The notes: generated by a model from the letters alone, not told the origin. DNA of 64,000 nt from Saccharomycopsis malanga (GCA_004014935.1 CP025323.1:1798001-1862000), one strand, 5' to 3'; shown: positions 46,019 to 55,429, numbered from the stretch's first letter. Translations and numbers: made by a program.

Positions 46019-47044
46019 CCACTAATGATTGAAGGTCAAGCATACTCAGGAATAAATAGGTTTACATGAGTATCGGTAATTACTCCATTTATATGGTACC
46101 AAGTAGAGGACTCTGAAAAAAGAAGCCACATTGAATAAATCCTATTACTCCAGAAGTCCTTTCATTTACCACCAATTCCTCAATATCTAAATTTCCAACG
46201 TGGCCCAGTTAGATTGGTTACGTGCCCTGTGATAATCTTCAGTTGTTAATTAAACAGCGGGGATTCAATTCAGGTAATGTTCTGGAGTTTTACTGAAATA
46301 CTGGAAATATCAAAAGTATGATGGATTTTTTAATATATTATATGATCAAAAAGTTTTTTTTATTTGTAGTTGATTGAAAGTACAATAGATAAAAAGAAAA
46401 ATGGCAAATTTTTGGTAATACTTGATTCTTTTATTTATAGTGATGTAGTACGGTGCAGGTTATCGGACAACTGCCTAATGAGGGAGCATAGAACAGAAAC
46501 AAAAAAGAGAAATGTACGAGTCATGAGCTTCATGCATACACATACATAATTATACATACTCATGCATTATACAGTGTATCTATGAATTTTTTCGCATCCT
46601 TGTATATAAGGTAGTGGCCTCTCAACTATTGAACAAAGACAATTAAAAGTCGCTCAAGGCCGTTTTCTCAAAAAGGAAATCGATGAGCGGTTAAATTTTT
46701 TATAGTCAAAACCGAGCTTTTAGTGTCCCTTTCTCCGTTTAATACAAAATCTTGATATTAGAATAGTTGTTTACCATGAAAAAAGCTTTTCATTAAAGAA
46801 TGTGCATGGGCGTACGTAGTAACATTGCTAGAGTTGGTTTCTAGGCTTATCTACTACTTTAATGAATATCAGGCACTCATTTATCCATTAGTTCAATTTG
46901 TTATTTGGATATCCAATATATCCAAATAACAAATAGCAGGGTAACATGCTTTGAGAGTTATGTTGTCGGGGGAGTTGGAGCTAGTTTGATGTAGCAGTGT
47001 AGCAAATGCGGTTAATAGAGTGTACATTTTACTTCAGCGAGGCT
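46019..47044. other. Intergenic DNA with a gypsy relic and a 17-bp-arm hairpin
   Basis: No host gene seen. About 46640-46765 resembles a decayed gypsy piece: reading AQGRFLKKEIDERL beside the reverse-transcriptase start SQSHFLEEKIDELL pattern, then an LTR-end-like TCTCCG..AATACAAA..CTTGATATTA. A perfect hairpin lies at 46896-46934. The rest is AT-rich and unassigned. Confidence 0.5.
46896..46934. repeat. Perfect inverted repeat, 17-bp arms, 5-nt loop
   Basis: ATTTGTTATTTGGATAT, loop CCAAT, then the exact reverse complement. Single copy in the window. It could be a very short foldback element or a replication/transcription hairpin; nothing around it decides. Confidence 0.9.
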
Positions 47045-47227
47045 GGGAAACAGTAAGCAGTAGACTTTGGTCTAAGTCATCTTTCAGATGCCCTTGCCTG
47101 TGAAGTCACGGTCAGCATCGTAAAAAGCAGTAAAAAGTGTTCGTGCCGGGAATCGAACCCGTGTTCCTGTTAGGTCTGTTTTTCTTCTCCGAGAGCACTG
47201 ACCACTGAGCCATGCCGCCCAGCGGCA
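47045..47227 (-). mobile_element. SINE head and body (tail lost)
   Basis: Minus strand: A-box region at about 47227-47195, B box GGGTTCGATTCCC near 47150-47162, body to about 47045. The shared 3' tail is absent on the left, where unrelated DNA begins. Confidence 0.75.
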
Positions 47228-48077
47228 CAACGTTGAGAATATTCGAATTAATTGATTATCTCTCGATGATTATATACATAGTTGAGTGTAATATTTTGAA
47301 GCACAAGGTTATTTATTATTAGGTCATTTAACTAGAATCACGATAACGGAGAAAAATATGTAAACAAACAAAACAACTTTTCGGCGGGAAAAGGGTTTTC
47401 AAGTGGTGGATGACAGTCTTGCTGGGTATACCAAGAAGACAATACATCCAAGTATTGGAAGCAATGATAAGGTTAAATAAAATTAACCAATGACAATCCC
47501 ATCAGGATTACATCATAACAATACGTGAGTCAAATGTGAGAAACATAACGAGGTAAAAATAAAAGTTACTCAGGTTACAGTACATAGACTTTTACATATA
47601 TATTACATTGAGAGGAAGGAGTGATAAAACAAGATAAAGTAATAGAGTATAGGCGTCATTATCTACACTGTTATGTGGCGCTGGTACAGCTGGAGTGTAG
47701 AGCTAAATGGAATTGATTATGTGCAATCAGTTGAGCCAATAAGAGATGTTCAAACAAAATAAGAACAACAATTGTATAAAGAACAAAGAAGAGATAATGG
47801 AGCCAAATATAGCTAATCAATAAAACGTAGAATTAGAAGCGTATAGGAGTGAACCACCAATGATACAATAATAGCAATCTACTAGATCATTTATCAATTG
47901 ATACTACTAGTCGTTTACACATAATTACTCTTGAAAGTGTTACTTTAACAAATGTTAAAAAAGCTGATGTTTATAAAAAATATAAAAAACGATAATGATG
48001 ACAAAAAATGCTCATATAGAAAAACTGTCGAGGAAAATACAAAATTCGGGAAATTATATGGAAAATGAACAGTACAA
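47228..48077. other. Intergenic DNA, possible decayed gypsy LTR at its right end
   Basis: About 47815-47875 reads like the reverse complement of the gypsy LTR start (TAGAAGCGTATAGGAGTG..ACCACCAATGATACAA beside the LTR's TGTATCATTGGTAG). The rest is AT-rich with no recognised gene. It includes the XKS1 3' flank. Confidence 0.4.
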
Positions 48078-49781
48078 CTACAACAACTCTTCTAAATGGC
48101 GTAAAGCTAGCTCGGGAATCTTGTACTCACTCCACTTGTATTGCACACTGAATTCTTGCAAATTGCCCCAATCAAAGATATTTTCCAAATAATCCTCGTA
48201 TTTTTGATTATTTTCTTTATTTGACTCTCTATAAAAAGACCAATTTGCTTTGTACGCACCACCCAAGGCACAGCTATTAGGCTCAAGGCTTTTGAAGTTT
48301 CCTTTCCCCTGAAACGTTTCCTGGTACTTGTTACCGAGGATTTGACTGAACTTTGAAATTATTGATTGATTTTTAGAGGAGCCTCCAACGAAAAATAATT
48401 TACGGGGCATTGACTCACCAGATGAGGATTCTGTTTTCAATAATTCATGGATCCTAATACGGCAACTGAGAGCTTGGGATTCTATGATTCCTTTGACGTT
48501 GATTTCAGGATTTTCATAGTCGTTTTGAACTTGGCTCAAAAGGGTTCCGGAGGTTGTATCAAATTTGTATTTTGCTATAATAGGCTCATCTACATTTGGA
48601 ATGATTTCGCCTTGAGGGAAATAAACACCAATGTTACCATCATAAGCAGCTTGGTATTCATCTGAATCCAAGATTTCGTTAAACTTGCTCCAAGAATCTT
48701 TTTCAACATGATATTTAAGATTGACAGAATCCTTGACTGTGTTTCTCGGCAAGGCACCGTTAGAGTAACAGATCATATTCATGAACAAATTGGGATTAGT
48801 GGGATGAATCATGACATGGTAATTTTCATTTGGTTTGAAGGAGTCTGTGATCAATAGTAAAGTGGTGGAGGTGCCCAAGCTGACAAGCAAATCATTTTTC
48901 AATAAAGGAAGAGCTAGAATGGTTGCAAGGTTGTCTCCCGTGAAAGAGTATATTTTGCAATTTTTGGCAAATCCATATTGTTTAACAAAATAAGGAGAAA
49001 TGACTCCAATAGAATTATAGCCTACTGGTTCCACTTGAGCATCTATTTTTTGTTTCAAGTTTTCCACGTTAGAATCTACTAGTTTTAGCAAATCTTCGTC
49101 CCACTGGGCTTTCTTAATGTCGTATAAATTCATTCCACAGGCGTCGGCTTGATCAATACGAGCAAACTGGCCTAACAAAACCGAGGAAAGAAAGTTGGAG
49201 ACTAGGGTGATTTTGGACGTGTTTTCATATTTATCAGGATAATCTTTGATAAATTTTTTGATCTGGGGGCCTGTAAATCTATGATAAGCCTTTGAACCTG
49301 TCAATTCTGCCAATTTTTGCTTACCTCCAGCTTGGGCATCAAATTGCTTACATTCCTCTATGGTAGAATGATCTTGCCAATTAGGAGAATGCCCATGGCT
49401 GAAAGCTTTGGGAAATAACCCTTCTTTCAAGCTGTCAGCATTATCCAAACAGTTTAAAAGATTGGTTGCTTCCTTGGACCAATATACAGATCCATGTTGT
49501 TGACATGATCCGGAAACCCCCGCTACTGTATGAAAAGGAAAGGAATCTTGTTTCATACGGGAAAATACCATATCTAAAGCCTCAAGCCACATTTCTACAG
49601 GTGCTACAATCCGGTTTTCTTCTGGCTTGCTGTACACTCCATGTTTAGTTCCATACCATGGCAAATCCTCATCAAACGATACAGAATAGCATTTTAAAGG
49701 CTGCAATTGGGAATTAATCACCACCACTTTGATTTGTTGAGTCGACAAGTCAAACCCTAAAAATGTCAAGTTGTCGGTCAT
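48078..49781 (-). CDS. XKS1: D-xylulokinase (FGGY carbohydrate kinase)
   Basis: 567 residues, close to yeast Xks1 (600). It phosphorylates D-xylulose to xylulose-5-phosphate with ATP in the cytosol, feeding the pentose phosphate pathway in xylose and arabitol use. Seen: the N-terminal phosphate loop FLGFDLSTQQIK (7-18), the substrate-side GVSGSCQQHGSVYW (88-101), DQADACGMNLYD (210-221), the catalytic aspartate in TGDNLAT (Asp283), and the second ATPase half with VGGSSKNQ (about 466-473) and CALGGAYKA (504-512). The ATG at 49781 starts right before the first conserved block. It lies downstream of SPC1 on the same strand, 280 bp apart. The gene is called XYL3 in some yeasts. Confidence 0.94.
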   Translation of the reverse strand: MTDNLTFLGFDLSTQQIKVVVINSQLQPLKCYSVSFDEDLPWYGTKHGVYSKPEENRIVAPVEMWLEALDMVFSRMKQDSFPFHTVAGVSGSCQQHGSVYWSKEATNLLNCLDNADSLKEGLFPKAFSHGHSPNWQDHSTIEECKQFDAQAGGKQKLAELTGSKAYHRFTGPQIKKFIKDYPDKYENTSKITLVSNFLSSVLLGQFARIDQADACGMNLYDIKKAQWDEDLLKLVDSNVENLKQKIDAQVEPVGYNSIGVISPYFVKQYGFAKNCKIYSFTGDNLATILALPLLKNDLLVSLGTSTTLLLITDSFKPNENYHVMIHPTNPNLFMNMICYSNGALPRNTVKDSVNLKYHVEKDSWSKFNEILDSDEYQAAYDGNIGVYFPQGEIIPNVDEPIIAKYKFDTTSGTLLSQVQNDYENPEINVKGIIESQALSCRIRIHELLKTESSSGESMPRKLFFVGGSSKNQSIISKFSQILGNKYQETFQGKGNFKSLEPNSCALGGAYKANWSFYRESNKENNQKYEDYLENIFDWGNLQEFSVQYKWSEYKIPELALRHLEELL

Positions 49782-50061
49782 ATTGTTAGGTTAAAGCTGG
49801 AAAAAAGCGCTTTTTATGGTTTCTTTTTTATTAGTGATTTTATTAGTGATTTTTTAGAGTTTTTTTCACTGCTTTTTCGTGTGTGTTCTGGAAATAGTAC
49901 TCTTTAGTATACTAGTGTCTAATAATATACTTTTCTTATAAGATGAAATACTTTTTTTTTGAATCGTAAGTACTATTCTATATATCCCTCCTGAAATAGG
50001 GAGTAATCTTTCAAAATAAAAACACCACTTTAAATTAGCAACTAAACTGGCCACACACTAA

Positions 50062-50367
50062 TCAATACTTGGCTTCAATCACAGTTTCCGAAACGTTGAC
50101 AGTGTCGAAATTCTGGTTCTTTACCTTCAAAAAGGTCAAGTTGTGTTTATTATAAAGTTTATATGGTGGCAAAATAAGCAACAAAATACAGACTAACCCC
50201 AAAGAATAGATTCCCACAGTGTAATAAATATTCTGGTAGAGAAATCCAATACAAAACGCCACTACAGCAAAAAACTTGATTAGTTTGTCCAAATAATAAC
50301 CAACTCTCTTTTGTCCCACGTAATCAATATTACCTGTCAAAAATTCACCAATCTGCGCTAAAGACAT
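50062..50367 (-). CDS. SPC1: Signal peptidase complex subunit Spc1
   Basis: 101 residues with the SPC12 family pattern: a short cytosolic start with IDYVGQKR (14-21), two hydrophobic membrane helices (about 31-50 and 54-70), and the conserved LPPYKLYNKHNL (about 66-77) followed by a basic/acidic cytosolic tail. Spc1 is a small non-catalytic ER-membrane subunit of the signal peptidase complex, which cleaves signal peptides; it helps keep membrane-spanning segments from being cut. Length and topology match (S. cerevisiae Spc1 is 94 residues). Confidence 0.88.
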   Translation of the reverse strand: MSLAQIGEFLTGNIDYVGQKRVGYYLDKLIKFFAVVAFCIGFLYQNIYYTVGIYSLGLVCILLLILPPYKLYNKHNLTFLKVKNQNFDTVNVSETVIEAKY

Positions 50368-50555
50368 CGGATATAAAGCTAAGGCTATAAGTTTGTTAGT
50401 TTGTATATATTTATCGTCTCGTCAAAAGAATAATTAATAGCCTATCTGTTATTTTGCCCTTCTTATACTCTGCATGGCCGGGTAACCTGCGAAACTTGTG
50501 CCAAACCCCGTCAATTATTATTGGAAATGACAAGAAACAGCGTGTTATAATAATA

Positions 50556-50839
50556 ACAACTTATATTTCGAGCCCAGTAAATATCAGTTTTCGTATATAC
50601 GCGCTATGGCTAAGAGGATTTGGTAAAACCTAGTAGGGAAAACCCAAACATGTCCTGTTAATCATAATTTTCTCGCCCAGTTGATTGAAAAGTAAGCACT
50701 ATTGGTTTAGGCCATGTTTTAGACAGTTTACACAGCATCGTAAAAATTGTTCGTAGTCGGGAATCGAACCCTCGACCCTCTTAGGTCTTTTTTCTCTTCT
50801 CCAAGAGCACTAGCCACTGAGCCATCACGCCCAGTGGCA
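50556..50839 (-). mobile_element. SINE, full-length, diverged
   Basis: Minus strand: head with A box (GGCTCAGTGGCTAGTGCTC) at about 50835-50805, B box GGGTTCGATTCCC at 50759-50771, body, shared LINE tail (about 50570-50650) and a residual TTA-type tail. About 284 bp. Confidence 0.85.
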
Positions 50840-50985
50840 GAATTTAAGATATTGAATACTTTACCAGAAACTATTGTACAATGAGCTAGACACAGGCATT
50901 CTTCAACTCTATTAGCAATGTACTTTCCTTCAGCATCTCAAAGGTGTATATCATATGGTATATAGGAAAGATAATCACAAGCTGA

Positions 50986-51056
50986 TGGAGCCGCTGGGCC
51001 GTATGGCTCAGTTGCCAGTGCTCTTGGAGAAGAGAAAAAAGATCTGGCAGGCCCTA
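50986..51056 (+). mobile_element. SINE head fragment
   Basis: GCCGCTGGGCCGTATGGCTC and the following AGTTGCCAGTGCTCTTGGAG match the A-box part of the family. The B box is not preserved. Downstream, 51240-51300 carries a decayed tail-like sequence on the opposite strand, probably from a different insertion. Confidence 0.65.
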
Positions 51057-51334
51057 CATATAGTTGAGCAATACATATATTTTTTGTGAATGTTGTCTGT
51101 AAAGAATATTGATGCAAACTGGAGAATTTCCAGACGAATGTGTTTTGTCGATACCGTAGGTAATGCCTATTTATAATGTTGCAAACAGTGCAATATTCAG
51201 GTAAGATGTTGAAACTTTTCCACAGCTTGATAATATAGTAATAATTATAAACCTTATAGCCCTGTATATATTAGTTGTGTATATTTGCATATCAATGGGC
51301 TGCCTATATTTGGTGCCTTACTATTAACCTGTGG
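51057..51334. other. AT-rich spacer with a very decayed SINE tail
   Basis: AGCCCTGTATATATTAGTTG at 51258-51277 resembles the tail AGCCCAGTACATATCAGTTT on the minus strand. Nothing else recognised. Confidence 0.4.
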
Positions 51335-51680
51335 CCAAGTTGGTTAAGCCATGCGCCATGCAAAATAGTGTGGAAAATAGTGTGGCGTTCCTCATTTTGG
51401 TTTTTGGTACTCGATTCGCACCCTTGACGTTTGGGAGTACATATCAAATGTTTTATTGTATTAAATTAATGTTATCCATTTTGAATTGAAAAAAAGCACA
51501 AAAATGTTTTAAATTTTTTTCGCTATAGGACTACTTGTAATAAAAAAAATCTTTTTATACTGTTTAAATCCTAGTTTGCTACCTTGCACTTTAATTTGAT
51601 AGTTGGCTTTTATAAATTACGCAATAGTGAGGAAGTATCATCTTGTCGAAAATAATACGTAAAAATCGTGTTTTCCACCC
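51335..51680 (+). mobile_element. Second tRNA-like retroposon family, copy 1
   Basis: Begins with a good pol III A box (GTGGCCAAGTTGGTTAAGCC at about 51343) and, about 65 bp on, a B-box-like ACTCGATTCGCACC. The remainder, up to GTGAGGAAGTATCATCTTGT..GAAAATAATACG, aligns by eye with 61540-61975 on the opposite strand. It is unrelated to the SINE/LINE tail. Old. Confidence 0.65.
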
Positions 51681-51728
51681 CTCAGGGAAACTTTTTTTTT
51701 TATTCCTTGACGTTATTCCATAGTTTTT

Positions 51729-51832
51729 AATTGGGTTTTCCCCACTGGGTTTTACCAAGTCCCCTTAGAAATAGCGCGTATATACGAAACTGATATGAAC
51801 TGGGCTTGAAATATTATTATTATTATTATTAT
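51729..51832 (+). mobile_element. 5'-truncated LINE/SINE tail with (TTA)n end
   Basis: Starts at ATTGGGTTTTCCCCACTGGG and runs to GAACTGGGCTTGAAA plus about six TTA units. Head absent, so the parent may be LINE or SINE. Confidence 0.85.
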
Positions 51833-52092
51833 AATCCAATGTAAGTGGCCTAGAGCAGGACCACCACAATTAAAAATAATTGAGGTTAAGATAATATTTA
51901 ATTTTTTCAAGGATTGCTGAATATTTTGTGTTTAGTACCTTGATGGCTTACAGTTTAGCGAAACGCCTTGCCAGTTCTATACTTTCTTATCCAAAATGAA
52001 ACAGCTCTATAATACCCCTTATTGGCCTTTGTTTCACACTCCAAATAATGCCTTTTTTTTGATTATCCAGGTTTAAAAGCCGTTGAAACAGT

Positions 52093-52297
52093 TATCTGGT
52101 TAATCCTACCAGTGGTTATATGCTTATTCAAAGAGTAAGCCATACGTGTCTAAGTAAAAGCAATTATAAGACTGCAGATAGCGCATTATATTAGGTTTCG
52201 TTTATATGCTAGTACCTTTACTACTTGGAGAAGCGCGGTAATTCTAGAGCCAATACATGCTAAAGATCCGGACTTCTGGGCGGGATGTATTTATAAA
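52093..52297 (+). pseudogene. Decayed fragment of the 5' end of 18S (SSU) rDNA
   Basis: About 205 bp aligning with the first ~220 nt of yeast 18S rRNA. It starts at the mature 5' end (TATCTGGTTAATCCTACCAG against TATCTGGTTGATCCTGCCAG) and passes ATATGCTT, AAGCCATACGTGTCTAAGTA, TACCTTTACTAC and the very conserved GGTAATTCTAGAGCCAATAC, ending at GGGATGTATTTAT. Many substitutions and small gaps show it is not functional. It sits among retroposons. Confidence 0.85.
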
Positions 52298-52329
52298 ATA
52301 ATACTGTATATTGTCTTGAACTTGTAATA

Positions 52330-52521
52330 TTAAGACGGAATTGTATTGAACGGAGAATGGGTAAAAAAGTAACTGACTAAGTTTTGCTTTATAGGTCTAG
52401 GCAATAAGAATAGTAAAAGAAACAAGGTTTGCAACTGTAGATAGAGCGAAAATATAATAAGGGGTTTAAGCCAGTCAAGAGATAGGACTAGAAGCATATA
52501 GAAGTTTACCACCAATGATAC
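52330..52521 (-). mobile_element. Solo gypsy LTR relic
   Basis: Reverse complement of the gypsy LTR family seen at 26867-27345: TGTATCATTGGTGG start at 52521, the TAGAAGCATATAG block, GTTGCAAACC, and the end region ACCCATTCTCCGTTCAATAC near 52340. It is diverged and shorter, so clearly older than copies A-C. Confidence 0.8.
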
Positions 52522-52555
52522 AAATATAAGATATTGATTTTACTATTGTAGCCGC

Positions 52556-52826
52556 TACCACTGGGCCGTATGGCCGAGTGGTCAGTGCTCTCTGAGAAGA
52601 GAAAAAAGACCCAAAAGGAACACGGGTTCGATTCCCACATGAACGCTTTTCTCGCTGTTTTTACTCTGTTGAGCGTGACTTCACAGGCAAGTGTTCCGCT
52701 TGCCTTTCAACCAATTGGGTGAGAAGATTATGGATATGATTGGGTTTTGCCATGTCCAAAGGGACTTGGCGCGTATATATAGGAAACTGATATGTATTGG
52801 GCTCGAAAATATTGATATTATCACTT
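52556..52826 (+). mobile_element. SINE, full-length, just upstream of UNG1
   Basis: A box GGCCGAGTGGTCAGTGCTC (about 52572-52590), B box GGGTTCGATTCCC (52625-52637), body, shared tail (GGGACTTGGCGCG, AACTGATATGTATTGGGCTC) and a short AT-rich end. It has the best-preserved B box in the window. It ends about 190 bp before the UNG1 start codon. Confidence 0.88.
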
Positions 52827-52879
52827 AATATTCGGCCATTTATCTAGTATAGTCGAAAACAAAGTGCTTTTAGTAGAAA

Positions 52880-52885
52880 ACGCGT
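52880..52885 (+). promoter_or_regulatory. MCB-type ACGCGT site before UNG1
   Basis: AAAACGCGTCG lies about 131 bp upstream of the UNG1 ATG. ACGCGT is the MBF (Mbp1-Swi6) site that drives G1/S genes; UNG1 of S. cerevisiae is a G1/S-expressed DNA-repair gene. Single site, so suggestive only. Confidence 0.5.
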
Positions 52886-53015
52886 CGTGGGGAATTATAT
52901 TATTAAATGTCACTAAACGATAATACAATATAATATACGTCCGAAAAAAAAAAGGAGATTGTATTTATATATTGGTGTGAGGAAAGGCTTTTCAAAAATA
53001 CAGCAATAGTCGGAG

Positions 53016-54029
53016 ATGTCAGGTTTTAAAGTCACGAAACCGGCTGTCAAGAAGACCACGCAGTCTAATATATTACAACTTCTTTCACAAAAAACAAAAA
53101 ATAAAGGAACAAAGCTAAATGAAGAGCCAAAGGACTCGAAAGAGGCTGTAGCAGGTGAAAATAAAGAAAATTTGACGACAGGAGGTTTTGAGATAAAACA
53201 GAATGATGGATTAAAACAAGCGCATACAACATTCAATAAAGAAGCATGGATTGCAACGTTGCTGCTGGAAAATAAAAAGTTGTTAGGCGTTGAAATAAAC
53301 CATATAAGCTCTCAGTGGCTATCGTTGATCAAGGATGAATTGACCAAGCCATATTTTGTAAATTTGAAAAAGTTTGTAGCCAAGGAAGTAGAGGTGAACA
53401 AAAAAGTGGTTTTTCCTCCCCCTAATAATATATATTCTTTCACCAATTACTGTCCGGATTTGTCCAAGATCAAGGTGTTGATTCTTGGGCAAGACCCTTA
53501 TCATAATTATAACCAGGCCCACGGGTTGGCGTTCTCTGTTCTTTGCGATAAGCTTCCCCCATCGCTCAAAAACATATACAAGGGAGTGAACATTGATTAT
53601 CCTCAGTTCAAAGTGCCAGTGAAAAACGGTAACCTTACCAGCTGGTGTGAACAGGGCGTGTTACTCTTAAATACTTGTTTGACTGTAGAGGCCCATAAAG
53701 CGAATTCCCACAATAACAAAGGATGGGAGACTTTCACTAGCACCTTGATACGCAACTTGATAAACCATAAGAATAAATATATGGACCAGGAGGTGATTGT
53801 GCTTGCCTGGGGCTCTTTTGCTATCAACATGATGAAGAAAACCATTAATTTGGAGACCATCAACAGAAACAATGGCAAAGAAAATAAAATGCTCACCAGT
53901 GTGCATCCTAGCCCCTTAAGTGCCAGTAGAGGATTCTTTAGTGGCCATCATTTCAAGCTTTGCAACGAGTGGATCGAGGAAAAGTACGGTAAAGAAGAGG
54001 TGATCGATTGGGGTTCCGTGAGAGATTGA
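53016..54029 (+). CDS. UNG1: Uracil-DNA glycosylase
   Basis: 337 residues, family 1 UDG. It removes uracil from DNA in nucleus and mitochondria, starting base-excision repair. Seen: catalytic GQDPYH with Asp160 (158-163), the uracil-contacting LLLNTCLTVEAHKANSH (Asn219 region), AWGSFA (264-269) and the DNA-intercalating HPSPLSASRGFF loop (297-308). The first ~70 residues are basic then acidic and poorly conserved, as usual for targeting tails. QSNILQLLSQ (16-25) could be a weak PCNA-binding box like the QTTIEDFF of the S. cerevisiae protein. Close in length to S. cerevisiae Ung1 (359). No neighbour shares the pathway. Confidence 0.96.
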   Translation: MSGFKVTKPAVKKTTQSNILQLLSQKTKNKGTKLNEEPKDSKEAVAGENKENLTTGGFEIKQNDGLKQAHTTFNKEAWIATLLLENKKLLGVEINHISSQWLSLIKDELTKPYFVNLKKFVAKEVEVNKKVVFPPPNNIYSFTNYCPDLSKIKVLILGQDPYHNYNQAHGLAFSVLCDKLPPSLKNIYKGVNIDYPQFKVPVKNGNLTSWCEQGVLLLNTCLTVEAHKANSHNNKGWETFTSTLIRNLINHKNKYMDQEVIVLAWGSFAINMMKKTINLETINRNNGKENKMLTSVHPSPLSASRGFFSGHHFKLCNEWIEEKYGKEEVIDWGSVRD

Positions 54030-54102
54030 TATTATGTTTATAGGGGCTATTTTTTTTTTGGTTAAAACTGTATTTTAGACATAAATAAAAGGTAGCTTAT
54101 TG

Positions 54103-54163
54103 TGCTCATAGCCACTAGGCTATGTAACCAGTGTTCTCAGAGAAGAAAACCTAACAGGAACAC
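54103..54163 (+). mobile_element. SINE head fragment
   Basis: A-box half (GCCACTAGGCTATGTAACCA) and CTAACAGGAACACGGAT before a lost B box, joined to an oppositely oriented LINE end at about 54180. It follows UNG1 by 70 bp. Confidence 0.6.
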
Positions 54164-54179
54164 GGATGAGTCAACTATG

Positions 54180-55026
54180 ATCAAAAGGACTTGGTAAAAC
54201 CCAGTAGGAAAAAGCCCAAGTATGTCCCGGTCATTGTAAACTTCTCGCTGGCTTTTCTGAACACCAGATGGGTTGGAAAGTAAGCACTAGACTTTTGTCT
54301 AGGTCGTGTTTCAGACAGTTGCACTTGCCTGTGGAAACCACGTTCAGTATAGTAAAAGCAGCGAGTAAAATTCGTTCATAACTAAACTCAAAAAACAACA
54401 AAAAAAATAATAAAATATGAAAAAAATAGAAATTATAATAAAAATTGTAAAAAAAAAAAAGGATGTATGGGAGGGCTAGGGGCAAATCTCAGCTTGTTAT
54501 CTTGGTCCCAATGATACTACTTGAGTTGAGTATCTAGTGACCTTTTCCTAATAGGAGAGCAAAGCTTCAGCTATTGTTTTGTCATTAATCAAGTTCAGAA
54601 CCATGCCTGAGCTTATGTTATGTTATGTTCTTCTTGCTCAATTGTCCATTTTCTGCATGTAAGTAGATGAGCATGCTTTGGGTCTTGATCGCCACAGTCC
54701 TGACACTCTAGTGTTTCAGAACCCACCATTTCCTTAAACCTTCGCAGCACCATGCTTACTCCGCTGACAATTTGAGTCACGGAGCTTAGGACGGGTTTTG
54801 AAGATTTGAGCAAAGTCCAGAGAAGAGTCGTTCCTTACCGGTCAGGGTTGTACAGCCTGTATTCTTCGGGATACTCGCTTTTGGATTGATTTACTTTTTC
54901 TTGCCATTGTTGAATCATGTTCTCATGGATAACTTGCCTTAAACACGATATCCTTTGATGGTGTCTGATTGGCTTGTCTTGTTCTTCTTCGCTCCGTTTT
55001 TCTTTAATCAATCTGTCAGCGTGGCT
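54180..55026 (-). mobile_element. 5'-truncated LINE: ORF2 C-terminus and 3' UTR
   Basis: Minus strand from ORF2 (LIKEKRSEEEQDKPIRHHQR frame near 55025) through the Cys/His knuckle to the 3' UTR at 54180. About 94% like the copy at 21690-22600. The tail's last ~55 bp (GTACATATCAG part) is missing. The reading frame is interrupted (two separate frames, near 54820). The right edge abuts a TTA tract at 55032-55058. Confidence 0.88.
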
Positions 55027-55069
55027 CAAAATATAAGATATTATTATTATTATTATTAAAGGCTAATTT

Positions 55070-55413
55070 GACCACTGGGCCATTTGGCTCAGTGGTCAGA
55101 GCTCTCGGAGAAGAGAAAAACAAGACCTAACAGGAACACGGATTCGATTCCCAAGACGATACTTTTACTCGCTGCTTTTTACGATGCTGAACGTGATTTC
55201 ACAGGCAAGTGCAACTGTCTGAAACACGACCTAGACCAAAGTCTAGTGCTTACTTTCCAACCCATCGGGTGTTCAGGAAAAAGACGGTGGGCAGCTAACA
55301 ATGACAGGGACATGATTGGGTTTTCCCCACTGGGTTTTACCAAGTCTCCTTAGACATAGCGCGTATATACGAAACTGATATGTACTGGGCTTGAAATATA
55401 TGATATTATTATT
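55070..55413 (+). mobile_element. SINE, full-length reference copy with target duplication
   Basis: 344 bp: head ACCACTGGGCCATTTGGCTC with A box GGCTCAGTGGTCAGAGCTC, B box GGATTCGATTCCC (about 55140-55152), a body identical in layout to the LINE 3' UTR from about 55160, shared tail and TTA repeats. Flanked by ATTAAAGGCTAATTT at 55055-55069 and 55411-55425 (tail and duplication overlap in the TTA part). Best template for the family consensus. Confidence 0.93.
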
Positions 55414-55429
55414 AAAGGCTAATTTTCGG

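Noticed and set aside
52560-52640. Functional tRNA gene
   Set aside because: Good A and B boxes but no acceptor stem or anticodon arm pairing, and it continues into the LINE-like tail; it is a SINE head.
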